Assembly: GCA_902771735.1 (NCBI GenBank)
Contig: CACXXO010000001.1
Coordinates: 62,001-126,000 of the forward strand
Origin: an uncultured Bacteroidota bacterium
Lineage (GTDB): Bacteria; Bacteroidota; Bacteroidia; Bacteroidales; P3
DNA: 64,000 bases
Reading direction: 5' to 3'
Numbering within the stretch: position 1 is the first letter of the stretch; the number at the start of each line of letters is the position of its first letter. The notes below the pieces were generated by a model that ran no database searches, was not told the origin of the DNA, and was given only the letters and a program-made list of their open reading frames with translations. Of the stretch, positions 9,197 through 17,269 are shown piece after piece. A program made the position numbers and the translations under genes.

Positions 9197-9802
9197 TCAA
9201 TTGTTACTTAAATAGATAGACAAACCACCACCTATCAAGTGCAGCACTACCGTCTCCGTCAACATGGGGGCATTCGAAAGATCGTGACGAATTACGGCAT
9301 TCGACTGGAGCATCTTATAGCTGGCATGCAAACCCAAAGCCACGGTACGGTTGAGAGCATAGCGTCCACCCGCTTCGATCCCAAGATAGAGACCTCCTTC
9401 ATCAATCTTCGTCACAGGGGGCTTCGACGAGGCACCGACAGGCAACGAATAACCGACCTGAAGCACCGCATAGGGGGTCAGTCGGTCGCGCGTGAAATGA
9501 CTGCGCAGTTCCACAAAGATGGGCAACTGTGTAAAAGCGCCGTTGGGGTCTGAAAGATAGGCAAAACCTAAACCCACTGCAGCTTCCTTGCGGAATTGGA
9601 ATCCTCCGGAAAGCGACGGCATAAAACCAGACACAGTGTCTGCAATACCGCTCTCATTGGCGGAGCGGTTGAGATTCATCATATAAGATGCATCTCCAAC
9701 AAAATAAATTCCGCGCCAACGGAACTCGATATGCCGCTGGGCAGCTGCTGTACCGCAAAGGCACAGCAGCGTTACAGCAGCGATGATTGTTTTTTTCATC
9801 AT
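9197..9802 (-). CDS. Small outer membrane beta-barrel protein
   Basis: This is about 201 residues from the start at 9802 (MMKKTIIAAVTLLCLCGTAAAQ, a good signal peptide). The frame is open further upstream, but that extension is encoded by low-complexity GATT/CAAT repeats and has no signal character, so I reject it. The mature part is short and has barrel-like strands (FQFRKEAAVGLGFAYL, YAVLQVGYSLPVG, GIEAGGRYAL) and ends GGGLSIYLSNN. It resembles OmpW/OmpX-sized barrels but I cannot name a family. It is the first gene of the group that continues with the GH2-like pseudoenzyme and the lipoprotein. Role unknown. Confidence 0.65.
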   Translation of the reverse strand: MMKKTIIAAVTLLCLCGTAAAQRHIEFRWRGIYFVGDASYMMNLNRSANESGIADTVSGFMPSLSGGFQFRKEAAVGLGFAYLSDPNGAFTQLPIFVELRSHFTRDRLTPYAVLQVGYSLPVGASSKPPVTKIDEGGLYLGIEAGGRYALNRTVALGLHASYKMLQSNAVIRHDLSNAPMLTETVVLHLIGGGLSIYLSNN

Positions 9803-9885
9803 ATATTTTGTTTGATTGTTTGATTGCCTGATTGATTGAGTATTTTGACTCTGCAAACCACTCAAACACTTACTCATTCAAGCAC
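9803..9885. repeat. Low-complexity tandem repeats between two genes
   Basis: The left half contains degenerate 8-mers of the type TTTGATTG, CCTGATTG and ATTGAG. The right half contains degenerate ACTCAAG and ATTCAAG units. No promoter consensus is visible. A related ACTCAGTC doublet occurs in frame inside mutS2. These look like slipped-strand micro-repeats rather than protein sites. Confidence 0.5.
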
Positions 9886-10545
9886 TCAAGCATTCATGGG
9901 TTTCAGGTCGGGACTGATAATCAACTGGGCCTCGGTGGCAGCCTGTACCTGCTCAACAGTGAACTCGGGGTTAATCTCGGTCAGCACAATGCCCTTGGAG
10001 GTGATTTCCATGACGCCCATCTCGGTAATAATCATGTTCACCTGGCCCTTGGCGGTCAGCGGCAACGTGCATTTTTTCAAAATCTTAGGATTGCCTTTGG
10101 CGGTATGTTCCATGGCGAGAATCACTTTCTTGGCACCGACCAAAAGGTCCATGGCGCCACCCATGCCGGGAGTCTTTTTGCCAGGAATCATCCAGTTGGC
10201 GAGGTCACCCTCTTCATCCACCTGCATGGCACCGAGGACGCTCACGTCCACATGGCCGCCGCGAATGATACCGAAAGAAGTGGCGCTGTCAAAAGTCGAA
10301 GCTCCGGGAACATGGGTGATGTATCCACCGCCGGCGTTGATAAACCAGGGATCCTCCTTCCCCTCTTCAGGGGTGGGGCCCATACCAATCATACCATTCT
10401 CACTCTGCAGGACGACATGTACGCCTTCGGGCAAGAAATTAGGAATCAAGGTCGGCAGACCGATACCAAGGTTGACGACATCGCCGTCGTGCAGCTCTTG
10501 GGCAGCGCGTTTGGCGATAAAGGGTTTAATCTGTTCTTTTTCCAT
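9886..10545 (-). CDS. 3-keto-acid/acyl-CoA:acetate CoA-transferase, beta subunit
   Basis: This 219-residue protein has the class I CoA-transferase beta-subunit pattern (atoA/ctfB/scoB type): GDVVNLGIGLPTL near 21-33 and the catalytic SENG motif at 48-51, with Glu49 expected to carry the glutamyl-CoA thioester. It moves CoA between acetate and a 3-keto or acyl acid in the cytoplasm. It lies 50 bp downstream of kamE, which fits acetoacetate/butyryl handling at the end of lysine fermentation. The alpha subunit (atoD/ctfA), normally the adjacent gene, is not in this window. That is unusual, since the class needs both subunits. Substrate is inferred from context. Confidence 0.88.
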   Translation of the reverse strand: MEKEQIKPFIAKRAAQELHDGDVVNLGIGLPTLIPNFLPEGVHVVLQSENGMIGMGPTPEEGKEDPWFINAGGGYITHVPGASTFDSATSFGIIRGGHVDVSVLGAMQVDEEGDLANWMIPGKKTPGMGGAMDLLVGAKKVILAMEHTAKGNPKILKKCTLPLTAKGQVNMIITEMGVMEITSKGIVLTEINPEFTVEQVQAATEAQLIISPDLKPMNA

Positions 10546-10595
10546 TGTGATTATTTTTTATTATGTTATTTCGTTAAGCGTGTTATGCAGACGTT

Positions 10596-11384
10596 TTATT
10601 TCCAGCCGCGGGCCACCATTTCCTGAGCGATATACGAGGCCTCATCGTCGGCAAAGGTGTTGGGGCCAAAACCGGCATCGTAGCCCAGTTCCTTGGCCAG
10701 TTCGTGGCTGATTCGTGGACCTCCACAGATCAGAATCACCTTGTCGCGCAGACCCTCGGCCTCGAGCATCTCGACGAGTTCGGTGAGATTCTTGATATGC
10801 ACATCTTTTTGAGTGACGGTCTGGCTGACAATAAGGGCGTCGGCATGGAGCTCAATTCCCTTGGCTATGAACTCCTCGTTTGGCACCTGGCTACCCAGGT
10901 TGTAGGCGTCGATCATGTCGTAGCGCTCCAGGCCGTAGTGGCCGGCATAGCCCTTCATGTTCATAATAGCGTCGATACCCACAGTGTGGGCGTCGGTACC
11001 CGTCGAGGCACCCACGATGACTATCTTGCGACCGATATGCTCACGGATATACTCGTCACACTCATGCATATCCATGGTGGTACTCTCCACCTTGGGCACA
11101 TGGATACTGGTGTAGTCCACAGTGTGAGTCAGAGAACCGTAGCAGTTCATAAAACAGAAGCCTTCGGTGAGTTCCTTCTGGTAAACCACCAGGGGATTTT
11201 CGAAACCCATCTTCTTGAGCAACTGTTTGGCGGCTTCTTCGGCCTCCGCGCCCGCGGGCACAGGCAGGGTGAAACTCAGCTGCACCTTGCCGTCGTTCAT
11301 CGTGTCGCCATATGGCTTTATCTTGGTGAGGTCGAGGGTTTTGTCGTAATCCTTCGCCTCCATCGAATACAATCCTTCGCTCAT
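10596..11384 (-). CDS. kamE: D-lysine/beta-lysine 5,6-aminomutase, beta subunit
   Basis: This 262-residue protein is the cobalamin-binding small subunit of lysine 5,6-aminomutase. The Rossmann-type B12 domain is visible from about residue 120 (RKIVIVGASTGTDAHTVGID), including the DAHTVG base-off His motif (DxHxxG), and later LIVSQTVTQKD and ILICGGPRIS. With KamD it shifts the terminal amino group of lysine from C6 to C5 using adenosylcobalamin and PLP. The start lies 1 bp after the kamD stop, so the two are translationally linked. Length and motifs are normal. Confidence 0.95.
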   Translation of the reverse strand: MSEGLYSMEAKDYDKTLDLTKIKPYGDTMNDGKVQLSFTLPVPAGAEAEEAAKQLLKKMGFENPLVVYQKELTEGFCFMNCYGSLTHTVDYTSIHVPKVESTTMDMHECDEYIREHIGRKIVIVGASTGTDAHTVGIDAIMNMKGYAGHYGLERYDMIDAYNLGSQVPNEEFIAKGIELHADALIVSQTVTQKDVHIKNLTELVEMLEAEGLRDKVILICGGPRISHELAKELGYDAGFGPNTFADDEASYIAQEMVARGWK

Positions 11385-11385
11385 T

Positions 11386-12942
11386 TTATTTCTTTCCTTT
11401 CATTAATTCAACAAACGGGTTAAAATAGTGCTTGCCCTTCAACGTCACGCCGTCGAGGCCCTTGCCGCCAGTCTTCGGACGTTTCACGTTGGCAAAGATA
11501 CCCTTCTCCAAAGCGGTGAAGAGACCTTCGCTCTCCATGGTCTCAAGCAGTTGGGTGGCGTTATGAAGCACTTCTTGGGCACGGCTCTTGATGATGCCAC
11601 CCTCCTTGAACTCCACCTCGTCGCCAATATTCTTCATATTGTTAAAGATATACTTGGCATTCTCGATGGAGAGGTAGCGGTCACTCATGAAGGGGGTGTG
11701 GATAGCCTCGGTGGGCATTCCCAGCAGCTGCAAGCCCTGGTGTGTCCACTGTCCGATGATGTTGAACAAGGCATCCTGGATATGCCCGCGGAAGATATTG
11801 CCGGTCATGAACTTGGTCGGCGGCATGTATTTCAGCGGAGCCTTGGGGAAGATTTCACGAATCATTTGGGCCTGTGCCAACTCATAGAGGAAGCCATTCT
11901 CCAGCGAGGGGTCCATCTCAAAGGCGTGGCCCAATCCCATCTGCTCCTCGGGCAGACCGGCCATGAGGGCCAGCTGCTCATTGATAAGGTCGGAGGCCAA
12001 CACCGTATGTGCCTCCTCGTAGGCATCGGCGGTGGTCAGGTAATTATCCTCGCCGGTGTTGATGATAACGCCGGCAAAGCCGTTGATGATGCGGCTCATG
12101 TACTGGTCGATCAGCGTACGCTGCATGTTGATGTCTCGGAACAAAATGCCATACAATGCATCATTCAGCATCACGTCAAGACCTTCAAGGGCTCCCATGG
12201 CGGCAATCTCCGGCATGCAGAGGCCCGAGCAATAGTTGCAAAGGCGGATGTAGCGGCCAACCTCCTCGCCCACCTCGTCAAGTGCCTTGCGCATGATGCG
12301 GAAATTCTCCTGGGTGGCCACGGTGCCGCCGAAACCTTCGGTAGTGGCACCATAAGGCACATAGTCGAGCAGCGACTGACCCGTAGTGCGAATCACAGCG
12401 ATGATGTCGGCACCCTGACGGGCTCCTGCCTGGGCTTGAACCACATCCTCATAAATGTTACCCGTAGCGACAATGATATAGAGGTAAGGCTTGCTACCCT
12501 CGCCTATCGTCTCGATGTATTTTTCACGGCGCAGGCGGTTGCCACGCACGCGTTCGATGGTGGCGTTGATGACAGGCTGGAGAGCCTTGTCTATCTCAGC
12601 CTTGGCATGAACAGGCAACTTGGTGATATCCAGTTTGCCGGCGCTGATGGCCTCGGCAATCTCCTGCGGAGTCTTGCCGGTCTCTACCATAGCATTGCCC
12701 ACATAGAACATCACACCCTCGCCGAGAACACCGTTGCTCTTCAAATGATCCACCACGATATTGGGCATGGGCACCTCGTTTTCGTCGATACCGTCGATGG
12801 CCAAGAAACGGCACAACGTACGTTCCACTGCCACCGTAGTGTAATCTTCGACGAAATCCTGCACCTGCCCCGCAATCCTGCGGGCCACATCACGTGCATG
12901 CTCAACTTCGTTAAAATCAAGTCCTACTTTACTTTTCTGCAT
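11386..12942 (-). CDS. kamD: D-lysine/beta-lysine 5,6-aminomutase, alpha subunit
   Basis: This is 518 residues from the ATG at 12942 (MQKSKVGLDFNEVEHARDVA), close to the usual length of this TIM-barrel subunit. The frame extends 17 codons further upstream with a lysine/asparagine-rich non-conserved stretch, and I chose the family-like start. Conserved blocks include SQPVINATIERVRGNRLRR-type and EGFGGTVATQENFRIMRK segments. With KamE it forms the enzyme that makes 3,5-diaminohexanoate or 2,5-diaminohexanoate in anaerobic lysine fermentation. The downstream enzymes (kdd, kce, kal) and kamA are not in this window. A TAnnTTTG box lies about 50 bp upstream. I see no cobalamin riboswitch. Confidence 0.94.
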   Translation of the reverse strand: MQKSKVGLDFNEVEHARDVARRIAGQVQDFVEDYTTVAVERTLCRFLAIDGIDENEVPMPNIVVDHLKSNGVLGEGVMFYVGNAMVETGKTPQEIAEAISAGKLDITKLPVHAKAEIDKALQPVINATIERVRGNRLRREKYIETIGEGSKPYLYIIVATGNIYEDVVQAQAGARQGADIIAVIRTTGQSLLDYVPYGATTEGFGGTVATQENFRIMRKALDEVGEEVGRYIRLCNYCSGLCMPEIAAMGALEGLDVMLNDALYGILFRDINMQRTLIDQYMSRIINGFAGVIINTGEDNYLTTADAYEEAHTVLASDLINEQLALMAGLPEEQMGLGHAFEMDPSLENGFLYELAQAQMIREIFPKAPLKYMPPTKFMTGNIFRGHIQDALFNIIGQWTHQGLQLLGMPTEAIHTPFMSDRYLSIENAKYIFNNMKNIGDEVEFKEGGIIKSRAQEVLHNATQLLETMESEGLFTALEKGIFANVKRPKTGGKGLDGVTLKGKHYFNPFVELMKGKK

Positions 12943-12990
12943 TGTTGTTGTTTTATTTTGTTTATTGTATTTACGCTTCGATTCGGACTG

Positions 12991-12998
12991 CAAAGATA
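12991..12998 (-). promoter_or_regulatory. Promoter -7 box for kamD operon
   Basis: The minus strand reads TATCTTTG, a perfect TAnnTTTG match followed by CAGTCC. The -33 element is not clear, as the upstream DNA is an A/T run. Confidence 0.7.
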
Positions 12999-13116
12999 CA
13001 ACTTTTTTTACAATTATAATAAAAAAATTCTATTGATACTGATTTACATGCTCATACCGATTGCCCATAGCTGGCTGCTCATTGAGCATTTCGAACCTTT
13101 TCTCCTTCAAATATAC

Positions 13117-13155
13117 ACAAAAAGCCCCTGCGGGAAAAGAATCGCACAGGGGCTT
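13117..13155 (-). terminator. Rho-independent terminator after the GH25 gene
   Basis: The stem AAGCCCCTG (13122-13130) pairs with CAGGGGCTT (13147-13155). On the minus strand it is followed by a T-run, 18 bp beyond the GH25 stop codon. Confidence 0.85.
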
Positions 13156-13172
13156 ATACTGGATTTGTTATC

Positions 13173-13949
13173 TTATTTTGTGGCGGTACTGTCAACTTTG
13201 GCGGCAGCGGGAGCGGCGGGAGCGGCGACAGATTCAACTGGAGTCGAGGAGGTGTCCTTGTCCGAACCCTTCTTTTTCTTCTTGGGAAGGAGAATATCGC
13301 TGAGACCATGGTTGCGATCGAACTTGCTGATGTCGACACAGCCACTGATTCCGCTGACATGGCCTGTCTCCGTGAACTGCCACAAAGTGTAGCGTACCGA
13401 CGGCGTGCGGCGGTAGTTGGCTATGAATATGTGGTATTTGCGATATTTCTTACCCGAAAAATGCAGTTTATAAACCTTCTCGGAAGTGTATATCATAGGC
13501 TTCACCCCATATTCCTTCTCCATGAGTTCCAACAATTTGTCAACACGCTCCATGTAAAGGCGGCCGCTATGGTGTCCCTCTATGTCAAGCACCGGCACGA
13601 GGTCCTGTTCCTTTTTGTTCACCATACTCTTGAAGTTGGCCATCTGTTGGTAGGCTGTGGTTTTGCTGCTGTAGAGATGGTAGCTGCCCACCAGCAGCCC
13701 TGCCTTCCTGGCCTTGGCGATATTGGTCTTGTAGTAGGGGTCGCGGATAGAGGTGCCTTCCGTAGCCTTGACATAGACAAACTTGATGGTTTTGTCCTTA
13801 GCCACCTTGGTCCAGTTGATTTTTCCTTGGAATTTAGACACATCGATACCACGGGTCTGTGCGGCGACAGGGAGTGCCGGGAGTGCTATAAGCACAAGGA
13901 ACGCCAGACAACACCACAAAGCATGCATCCGTCCTGCCATCTTCGGCAT
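13173..13949 (-). CDS. Glycoside hydrolase family 25 lysozyme-like muramidase
   Basis: From 13949 it is 258 residues with a signal peptide (MPKMAGRMHALWCCLAFLVL...VAAQ). The catalytic domain begins TRGIDVSKFQGKINW, the usual GH25 opening with its Asp, and contains the VPVLDIEGHH strand with the DxE catalytic pair, then WQFTETG and CVDISKFD. It hydrolyses peptidoglycan beta-1,4 bonds in the envelope. A low-complexity tail of Ala/Pro/Lys follows. The frame opens at 14000, overlapping the end of the RNase G gene by 23 bp. I prefer 13949 because it gives a compact signal peptide and starts 28 bp after the RNase G stop, but 14000 cannot be excluded. Confidence 0.88.
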   Translation of the reverse strand: MPKMAGRMHALWCCLAFLVLIALPALPVAAQTRGIDVSKFQGKINWTKVAKDKTIKFVYVKATEGTSIRDPYYKTNIAKARKAGLLVGSYHLYSSKTTAYQQMANFKSMVNKKEQDLVPVLDIEGHHSGRLYMERVDKLLELMEKEYGVKPMIYTSEKVYKLHFSGKKYRKYHIFIANYRRTPSVRYTLWQFTETGHVSGISGCVDISKFDRNHGLSDILLPKKKKKGSDKDTSSTPVESVAAPAAPAAAKVDSTATK

Positions 13950-13977
13950 TTCCACAACCGCGTCTCCTCTTTTTCTA

Positions 13978-15531
13978 TTACATCTGAATTTCATCGCCAT
14001 TGCAATGGAAAAATTTGAAATCCAACAAACTGTACTTCTCCGAAGCTTTCATTGTCAACTTCACATGATACTTGCGGCACCATTGTGATTTGATGCTCTT
14101 GAACCATCCTTTGGTGAGATAGGCATGGACATAAGGATGCATGACAAGCGTCAGTTTCTTCTCGTTTGACGAAGTGAGAAGGTATTTGAGGCTCGATTCA
14201 ATCTCGTCTACCACAACAAGGCTCGACTTGATGGTGCCCGTGCCGTCGCAGAAGGGGCATTTCTCTTGCACGTCGACCTCCATAGCAGGACGCACCCTCT
14301 GGCGCGTAATCTGCATAAGTCCGAACTTGCTGAGCGGCAATATCGTATGGCGAGCCTTGTCGCGCTTCATCTCCTCGGTCATCACGTCGAAGAGTTTCTT
14401 GCGGTTCTCAGCCTTGTTCATGTCCACAAAGTCGACAATGACAATACCTCCCATATCCCTGAGTCTCAGCTGGCGGGCGATTTCCTTGGCGCTCTCAATA
14501 TTGACCTGCAGGGCGGTATCTTCCTGACCTGTGCCGGCCTTTATGTGGTTGCCGCTGTTGACATCGATGACATGCATGGCCTCCGTGTGCTCAATATAGA
14601 GGTAAACGCCCGAGCGGATGGTGACAATCTTCCCGAAAGCGCGGCGGATGTCGCGCGAGATGCCGAACTGCTCGAAAATGGGCGTCTCCATCTTGTAGTG
14701 CTTCACAATGTCCTCCTTGCCTGGCTCTATGCCCTTGAGGAACTGGCGCACATCGTTGTAAAGGTCGAGATTGTCGACATAGATGGTAGCGAAGTCGTCG
14801 GTCAGCACGTCGCGCAGCAATGCCGTGGTGGTGCTGAGTTCGGCGTGGACCTTGGCAGGGGCGTTGACACGTTTCAGCTTCTCTGTCATCTTGCCCCAGG
14901 CATCCATGAGGCTGCGCAGGTCGGCGTCGAGCTCGGCCACAGTGCGGCCTTCTGCCACAGTACGGACAATTACGCCAAAGTTCTGCGGGCGTATGCTCTG
15001 CATCAGCCGGCGCAGACGGTTGCGTTCCTCATTCTTTTTGATTTTCTGCGAGATGGAGACTTTATTACAGAAAGGGGTGAGTACCAGGTAGCGGCCGGCG
15101 ATGGAGATGTCACCCGTCACCTTGGGTCCTTTGGTGGAGATGGGTTCCTTGGTGACCTGCATCAGCACCGGCTGACCCACTTTGAGCACGTCGCCCATGT
15201 TGCCCACCTTCTCAAGGATGGGTTCTATCTTGAAGTTTTCAAGAGTGACTGCATTGCGGTCGCCGTTCATGGCAAGGCGGAGGTATTTGTCCACCGAGCC
15301 GTAGTCGGGACCCAAGTCGAGGTAGTGCATGAAACCCTCCTTGTCGCCCCCGAGATCGACGAAAGCGGCATTGAGTCCCTGCATGATTTTCTTCACCTTG
15401 CCGAAGAAAATGTCGCCCACGACAAACTGTCCTGTCGACATCTCCTTGTGGAGTTCCACCAGGCGCTTGTCCTCCAGCAGGGCTATCTGCACTCCTTCAG
15501 CATTCGATGTTATTACTAATTCTTTATCCAT
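13978..15531 (-). CDS. rng: Ribonuclease G/E family endoribonuclease
   Basis: From the ATG at 15531 (MDKELVITSNAEGVQIALLEDK) it is 517 residues. The order is: an S1-like RNA-binding domain (about 35-125), the RNase H-like catalytic core with the two Asp strands MHVIDVNSG and GIVIVDFVDM, and the zinc-link motif CPFCDGTG that dimerises this family. It lacks the long C-terminal scaffold of RNase E, so it is the RNase G type. It processes rRNA and turns over mRNA in the cytoplasm. A start four codons upstream is possible but less typical. Confidence 0.94.
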   Translation of the reverse strand: MDKELVITSNAEGVQIALLEDKRLVELHKEMSTGQFVVGDIFFGKVKKIMQGLNAAFVDLGGDKEGFMHYLDLGPDYGSVDKYLRLAMNGDRNAVTLENFKIEPILEKVGNMGDVLKVGQPVLMQVTKEPISTKGPKVTGDISIAGRYLVLTPFCNKVSISQKIKKNEERNRLRRLMQSIRPQNFGVIVRTVAEGRTVAELDADLRSLMDAWGKMTEKLKRVNAPAKVHAELSTTTALLRDVLTDDFATIYVDNLDLYNDVRQFLKGIEPGKEDIVKHYKMETPIFEQFGISRDIRRAFGKIVTIRSGVYLYIEHTEAMHVIDVNSGNHIKAGTGQEDTALQVNIESAKEIARQLRLRDMGGIVIVDFVDMNKAENRKKLFDVMTEEMKRDKARHTILPLSKFGLMQITRQRVRPAMEVDVQEKCPFCDGTGTIKSSLVVVDEIESSLKYLLTSSNEKKLTLVMHPYVHAYLTKGWFKSIKSQWCRKYHVKLTMKASEKYSLLDFKFFHCNGDEIQM

Positions 15532-15557
15532 TAAAAAGGTCAAAAATCCTTAATCAT

Positions 15558-15609
15558 AAAAAAACAAATTACATACTCTCCCCAAAGGGAAAGTGTGTAA
15601 TTTGTTTTA
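15558..15609 (-). terminator. Rho-independent terminator after the 29-residue gene
   Basis: A long inverted repeat pairs AAACAAATTACA (15562-15573) with TGTAATTTGTTT (15596-15607). An inner loop contains CTCCCC and GGGA, and on the minus strand a T-run follows. It separates the small gene and HU from rng. Confidence 0.8.
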
Positions 15610-15653
15610 GATAAATCGGAAGAAATAGCGACTCCTACAGAGGAAGTCAATCC

Positions 15654-15743
15654 TTATTTCTTCTTATGTCTATTCTTGCGCAGGCGTTTTTTACGCTTGT
15701 GCGTAGACATTTTGTGGCGTTTGTGTTTTTTTCCGTTAGGCAT
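15654..15743 (-). CDS. 29-residue basic protein, AURKAIP1/COX24-domain type
   Basis: The minus strand from 15743 reads MPNGKKHKRHKMSTHKRK and then KRLRKNRHKKK before TAA at 15654: 29 residues, almost all Lys, Arg and His. The same tiny protein, usually between HU and RNase G, is conserved in Bacteroidetes and annotated as an AURKAIP1/COX24-domain protein, related to a mitochondrial small-subunit ribosomal protein (mS38). A ribosome-associated role is therefore likely but inferred. It starts 17 bp after the HU stop on the same strand, so it shares the HU promoter. It is too short for most gene finders. Confidence 0.85.
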   Translation of the reverse strand: MPNGKKHKRHKMSTHKRKKRLRKNRHKKK

Positions 15744-15760
15744 TTCTATGAAACTTTAAC

Positions 15761-16045
15761 TTATTTAACTTTCTTTTTCACATCCTGCATGAAAGTCTTG
15801 GCGGGCTTGAAAGCGGGGATGTTGTGAGCGGGAATGATAATGGTGGTGTTCTTGCTGATGTTGCGGCCAGTCTTCTCAGCGCGTTTCTTCACGATGAAGC
15901 TGCCGAAGCCACGCAGGTACACGTTTTCGCCGTCGGCGAGGCTTTCTTTGATCACGGTCATAAACTCCTCGACAGTGGCCTGGATGGCAACTTTCTCGAT
16001 ACCGGTTTTCTGAGCTATTTCAGCTACGATTTCTGCCTTTGTCAT
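15761..16045 (-). CDS. HU-family DNA-binding protein
   Basis: This is 94 residues from the ATG at 16045 (MTKAEIVAEIAQKTGIEK). The HU/IHF fold is clear: the helical N-terminus, the GFGSFIVKKR turn, and a beta arm with GRNISKNTTIIIPA and the intercalating-Pro region followed by AFKPAKTF. It bends and compacts DNA as a homodimer. The frame extends 15 codons upstream with an Asn/Lys-rich stretch that is not part of the family. A TAnnTTTG box at 16105-16112 precedes it. Confidence 0.93.
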   Translation of the reverse strand: MTKAEIVAEIAQKTGIEKVAIQATVEEFMTVIKESLADGENVYLRGFGSFIVKKRAEKTGRNISKNTTIIIPAHNIPAFKPAKTFMQDVKKKVK

Positions 16046-16104
16046 TTTACTATTTATTTTTTTGTTAATATTTACTTGACTGTTTTTCAACCAAAATCGG
16101 AGTG

Positions 16105-16112
16105 CAAAAATA
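16105..16112 (-). promoter_or_regulatory. Promoter -7 box for the HU gene
   Basis: The minus strand reads TATTTTTG (TAnnTTTG). No good -33 box is visible. The remaining intergenic DNA up to 16268 is AT-rich with nothing else I can identify. Confidence 0.65.
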
Positions 16113-16268
16113 CTACTTTTTTTTCAATCAGCGAATAATTTTTTTCTCCTACCACTTATTTTAACATTTAAACACCACCCAAACGCCTGTTTTTCTGTAA
16201 TATAAATTTTTGAAATATTTTCATCCACTTCTTGTAACAAACACCCGAAAATATCTTTTTCGAGAGTT

Positions 16269-17126
16269 CTATCTGCTTGTTTTTAACCCTTTACCGAATG
16301 TCACCCAGAACAGCAGAACGGCAGCTGCCGAACAGGCGAGAGAGACGGTCCAGTCGAGGGCGAGGGGGGCGGTGGGGTCGATACCGGAGTCGGGGGTGGC
16401 AAGCCAGAAGAAGAAGACCACCATGGCATTGTTGAAAAAATGAGCCAACACATTGACTATCAACGAGCCGCCGCCCACATAGAGATAGCCCAGCAGGCCA
16501 CCCAGCAAGAAACGAGGCAGGAAGGCGAACACCTCGCCGTGCACCAGACTGAACACCGCTGCCGTGACCCACACGGCCACATGGACATTCTTGAACCACC
16601 GTTGCAGCAGGTTCTGTATACCGGCGCGGAAGAAGAGTTCCTCGCACAACGCCGGCACCAGCGCCACACACAGCAGCGACAACAGAGGATGGCACTCGCG
16701 CAGGATGGACGCAACCAGCGCCTGCGACTCCTCCCCTATCCTACGCATCTCGCGTTCAACGTTTTCCCAAGCTCCAGAGAAGTGCCAGCCGTCGTTCCAT
16801 ACCGCGAGCCAGTCGGTAAGCGGCACCAAGAGCATCAGCACCACCACGCCCGACAACGCCAACAGCCACCGGCGGCCCGAGAAGTCGAGCCGCAGCCATT
16901 CGCGCTCCTCCCCGCGGCGATACATCAGGGCAACAGCGACCGGAGGCAGCCCAAACACAACTATCTGGGTGAAAGCATTCCACAGAATAAACACGCCGCG
17001 ACTGCCCGCCTCGCTGCCGCCGGCCAATCCCAGCGCCACACCTGCAACGGTAGCCAACACCATCAGCACCAGCGACAGCATCGCCAGCACCAATAATTGC
17101 ATAAAAGGATGGGAAAATTTCTTCAC
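16269..17126 (-). CDS. CPBP-family intramembrane glutamic protease (CAAX/Abi type)
   Basis: This 285-residue integral membrane protein has about eight hydrophobic segments. The CPBP motifs are present: CEELFFRAG (EExxxR), FSLVHGE with the first His, and NVLAHFFNNAMV (HxxxN/D). The family cleaves within or next to membrane helices, and bacterial members are linked to bacteriocin self-immunity or maturation; nothing nearby identifies a substrate here. It begins 34 bp downstream of tRNA-Arg on the same strand and could share its transcript. Confidence 0.88.
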   Translation of the reverse strand: MKKFSHPFMQLLVLAMLSLVLMVLATVAGVALGLAGGSEAGSRGVFILWNAFTQIVVFGLPPVAVALMYRRGEEREWLRLDFSGRRWLLALSGVVVLMLLVPLTDWLAVWNDGWHFSGAWENVEREMRRIGEESQALVASILRECHPLLSLLCVALVPALCEELFFRAGIQNLLQRWFKNVHVAVWVTAAVFSLVHGEVFAFLPRFLLGGLLGYLYVGGGSLIVNVLAHFFNNAMVVFFFWLATPDSGIDPTAPLALDWTVSLACSAAAVLLFWVTFGKGLKTSR

Positions 17127-17160
17127 TCTAAACCCTGAACTTTAAACCCTAAACTCTCCT

Positions 17161-17237
17161 TGGTGACCCCGGCGGGATTCAAACCCACGACTTTCGGAAC
17201 CGGAATCCGACGTTCTATTCAGCTGAACTACGGGGCC
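17161..17237 (-). tRNA. tRNA-Arg (anticodon CCG)
   Basis: The minus strand folds as a tRNA: acceptor GGCCCCG with CGGGGTC, D stem GTTC/GAAC, anticodon loop TTCCGGA (anticodon CCG, reads CGG), T arm GTGGG/CCCGC with loop TTTGAAT, then ACCA. The CCA is encoded (17161-17163). The anticodon stem ends in an A31-A39 mismatch. It lies 32 bp downstream of the MATE gene. Confidence 0.93.
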
Positions 17238-17269
17238 AATTGCGACATAATAACACCAATATTCAAATA

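Noticed and set aside
12943-13116. Cobalamin riboswitch upstream of the B12-dependent kamDE genes.
   Set aside because: The promoter lies about 50 bp from the start codon, leaving no room for a B12-box leader, and no GCCACTG-type box is visible.
11428-13392. A 654-codon open frame on the plus strand, antisense to kamD.
   Set aside because: It mirrors the conserved kamD gene; its product has no recognisable domain and is rich in His/Gly/Val runs typical of a shadow frame.
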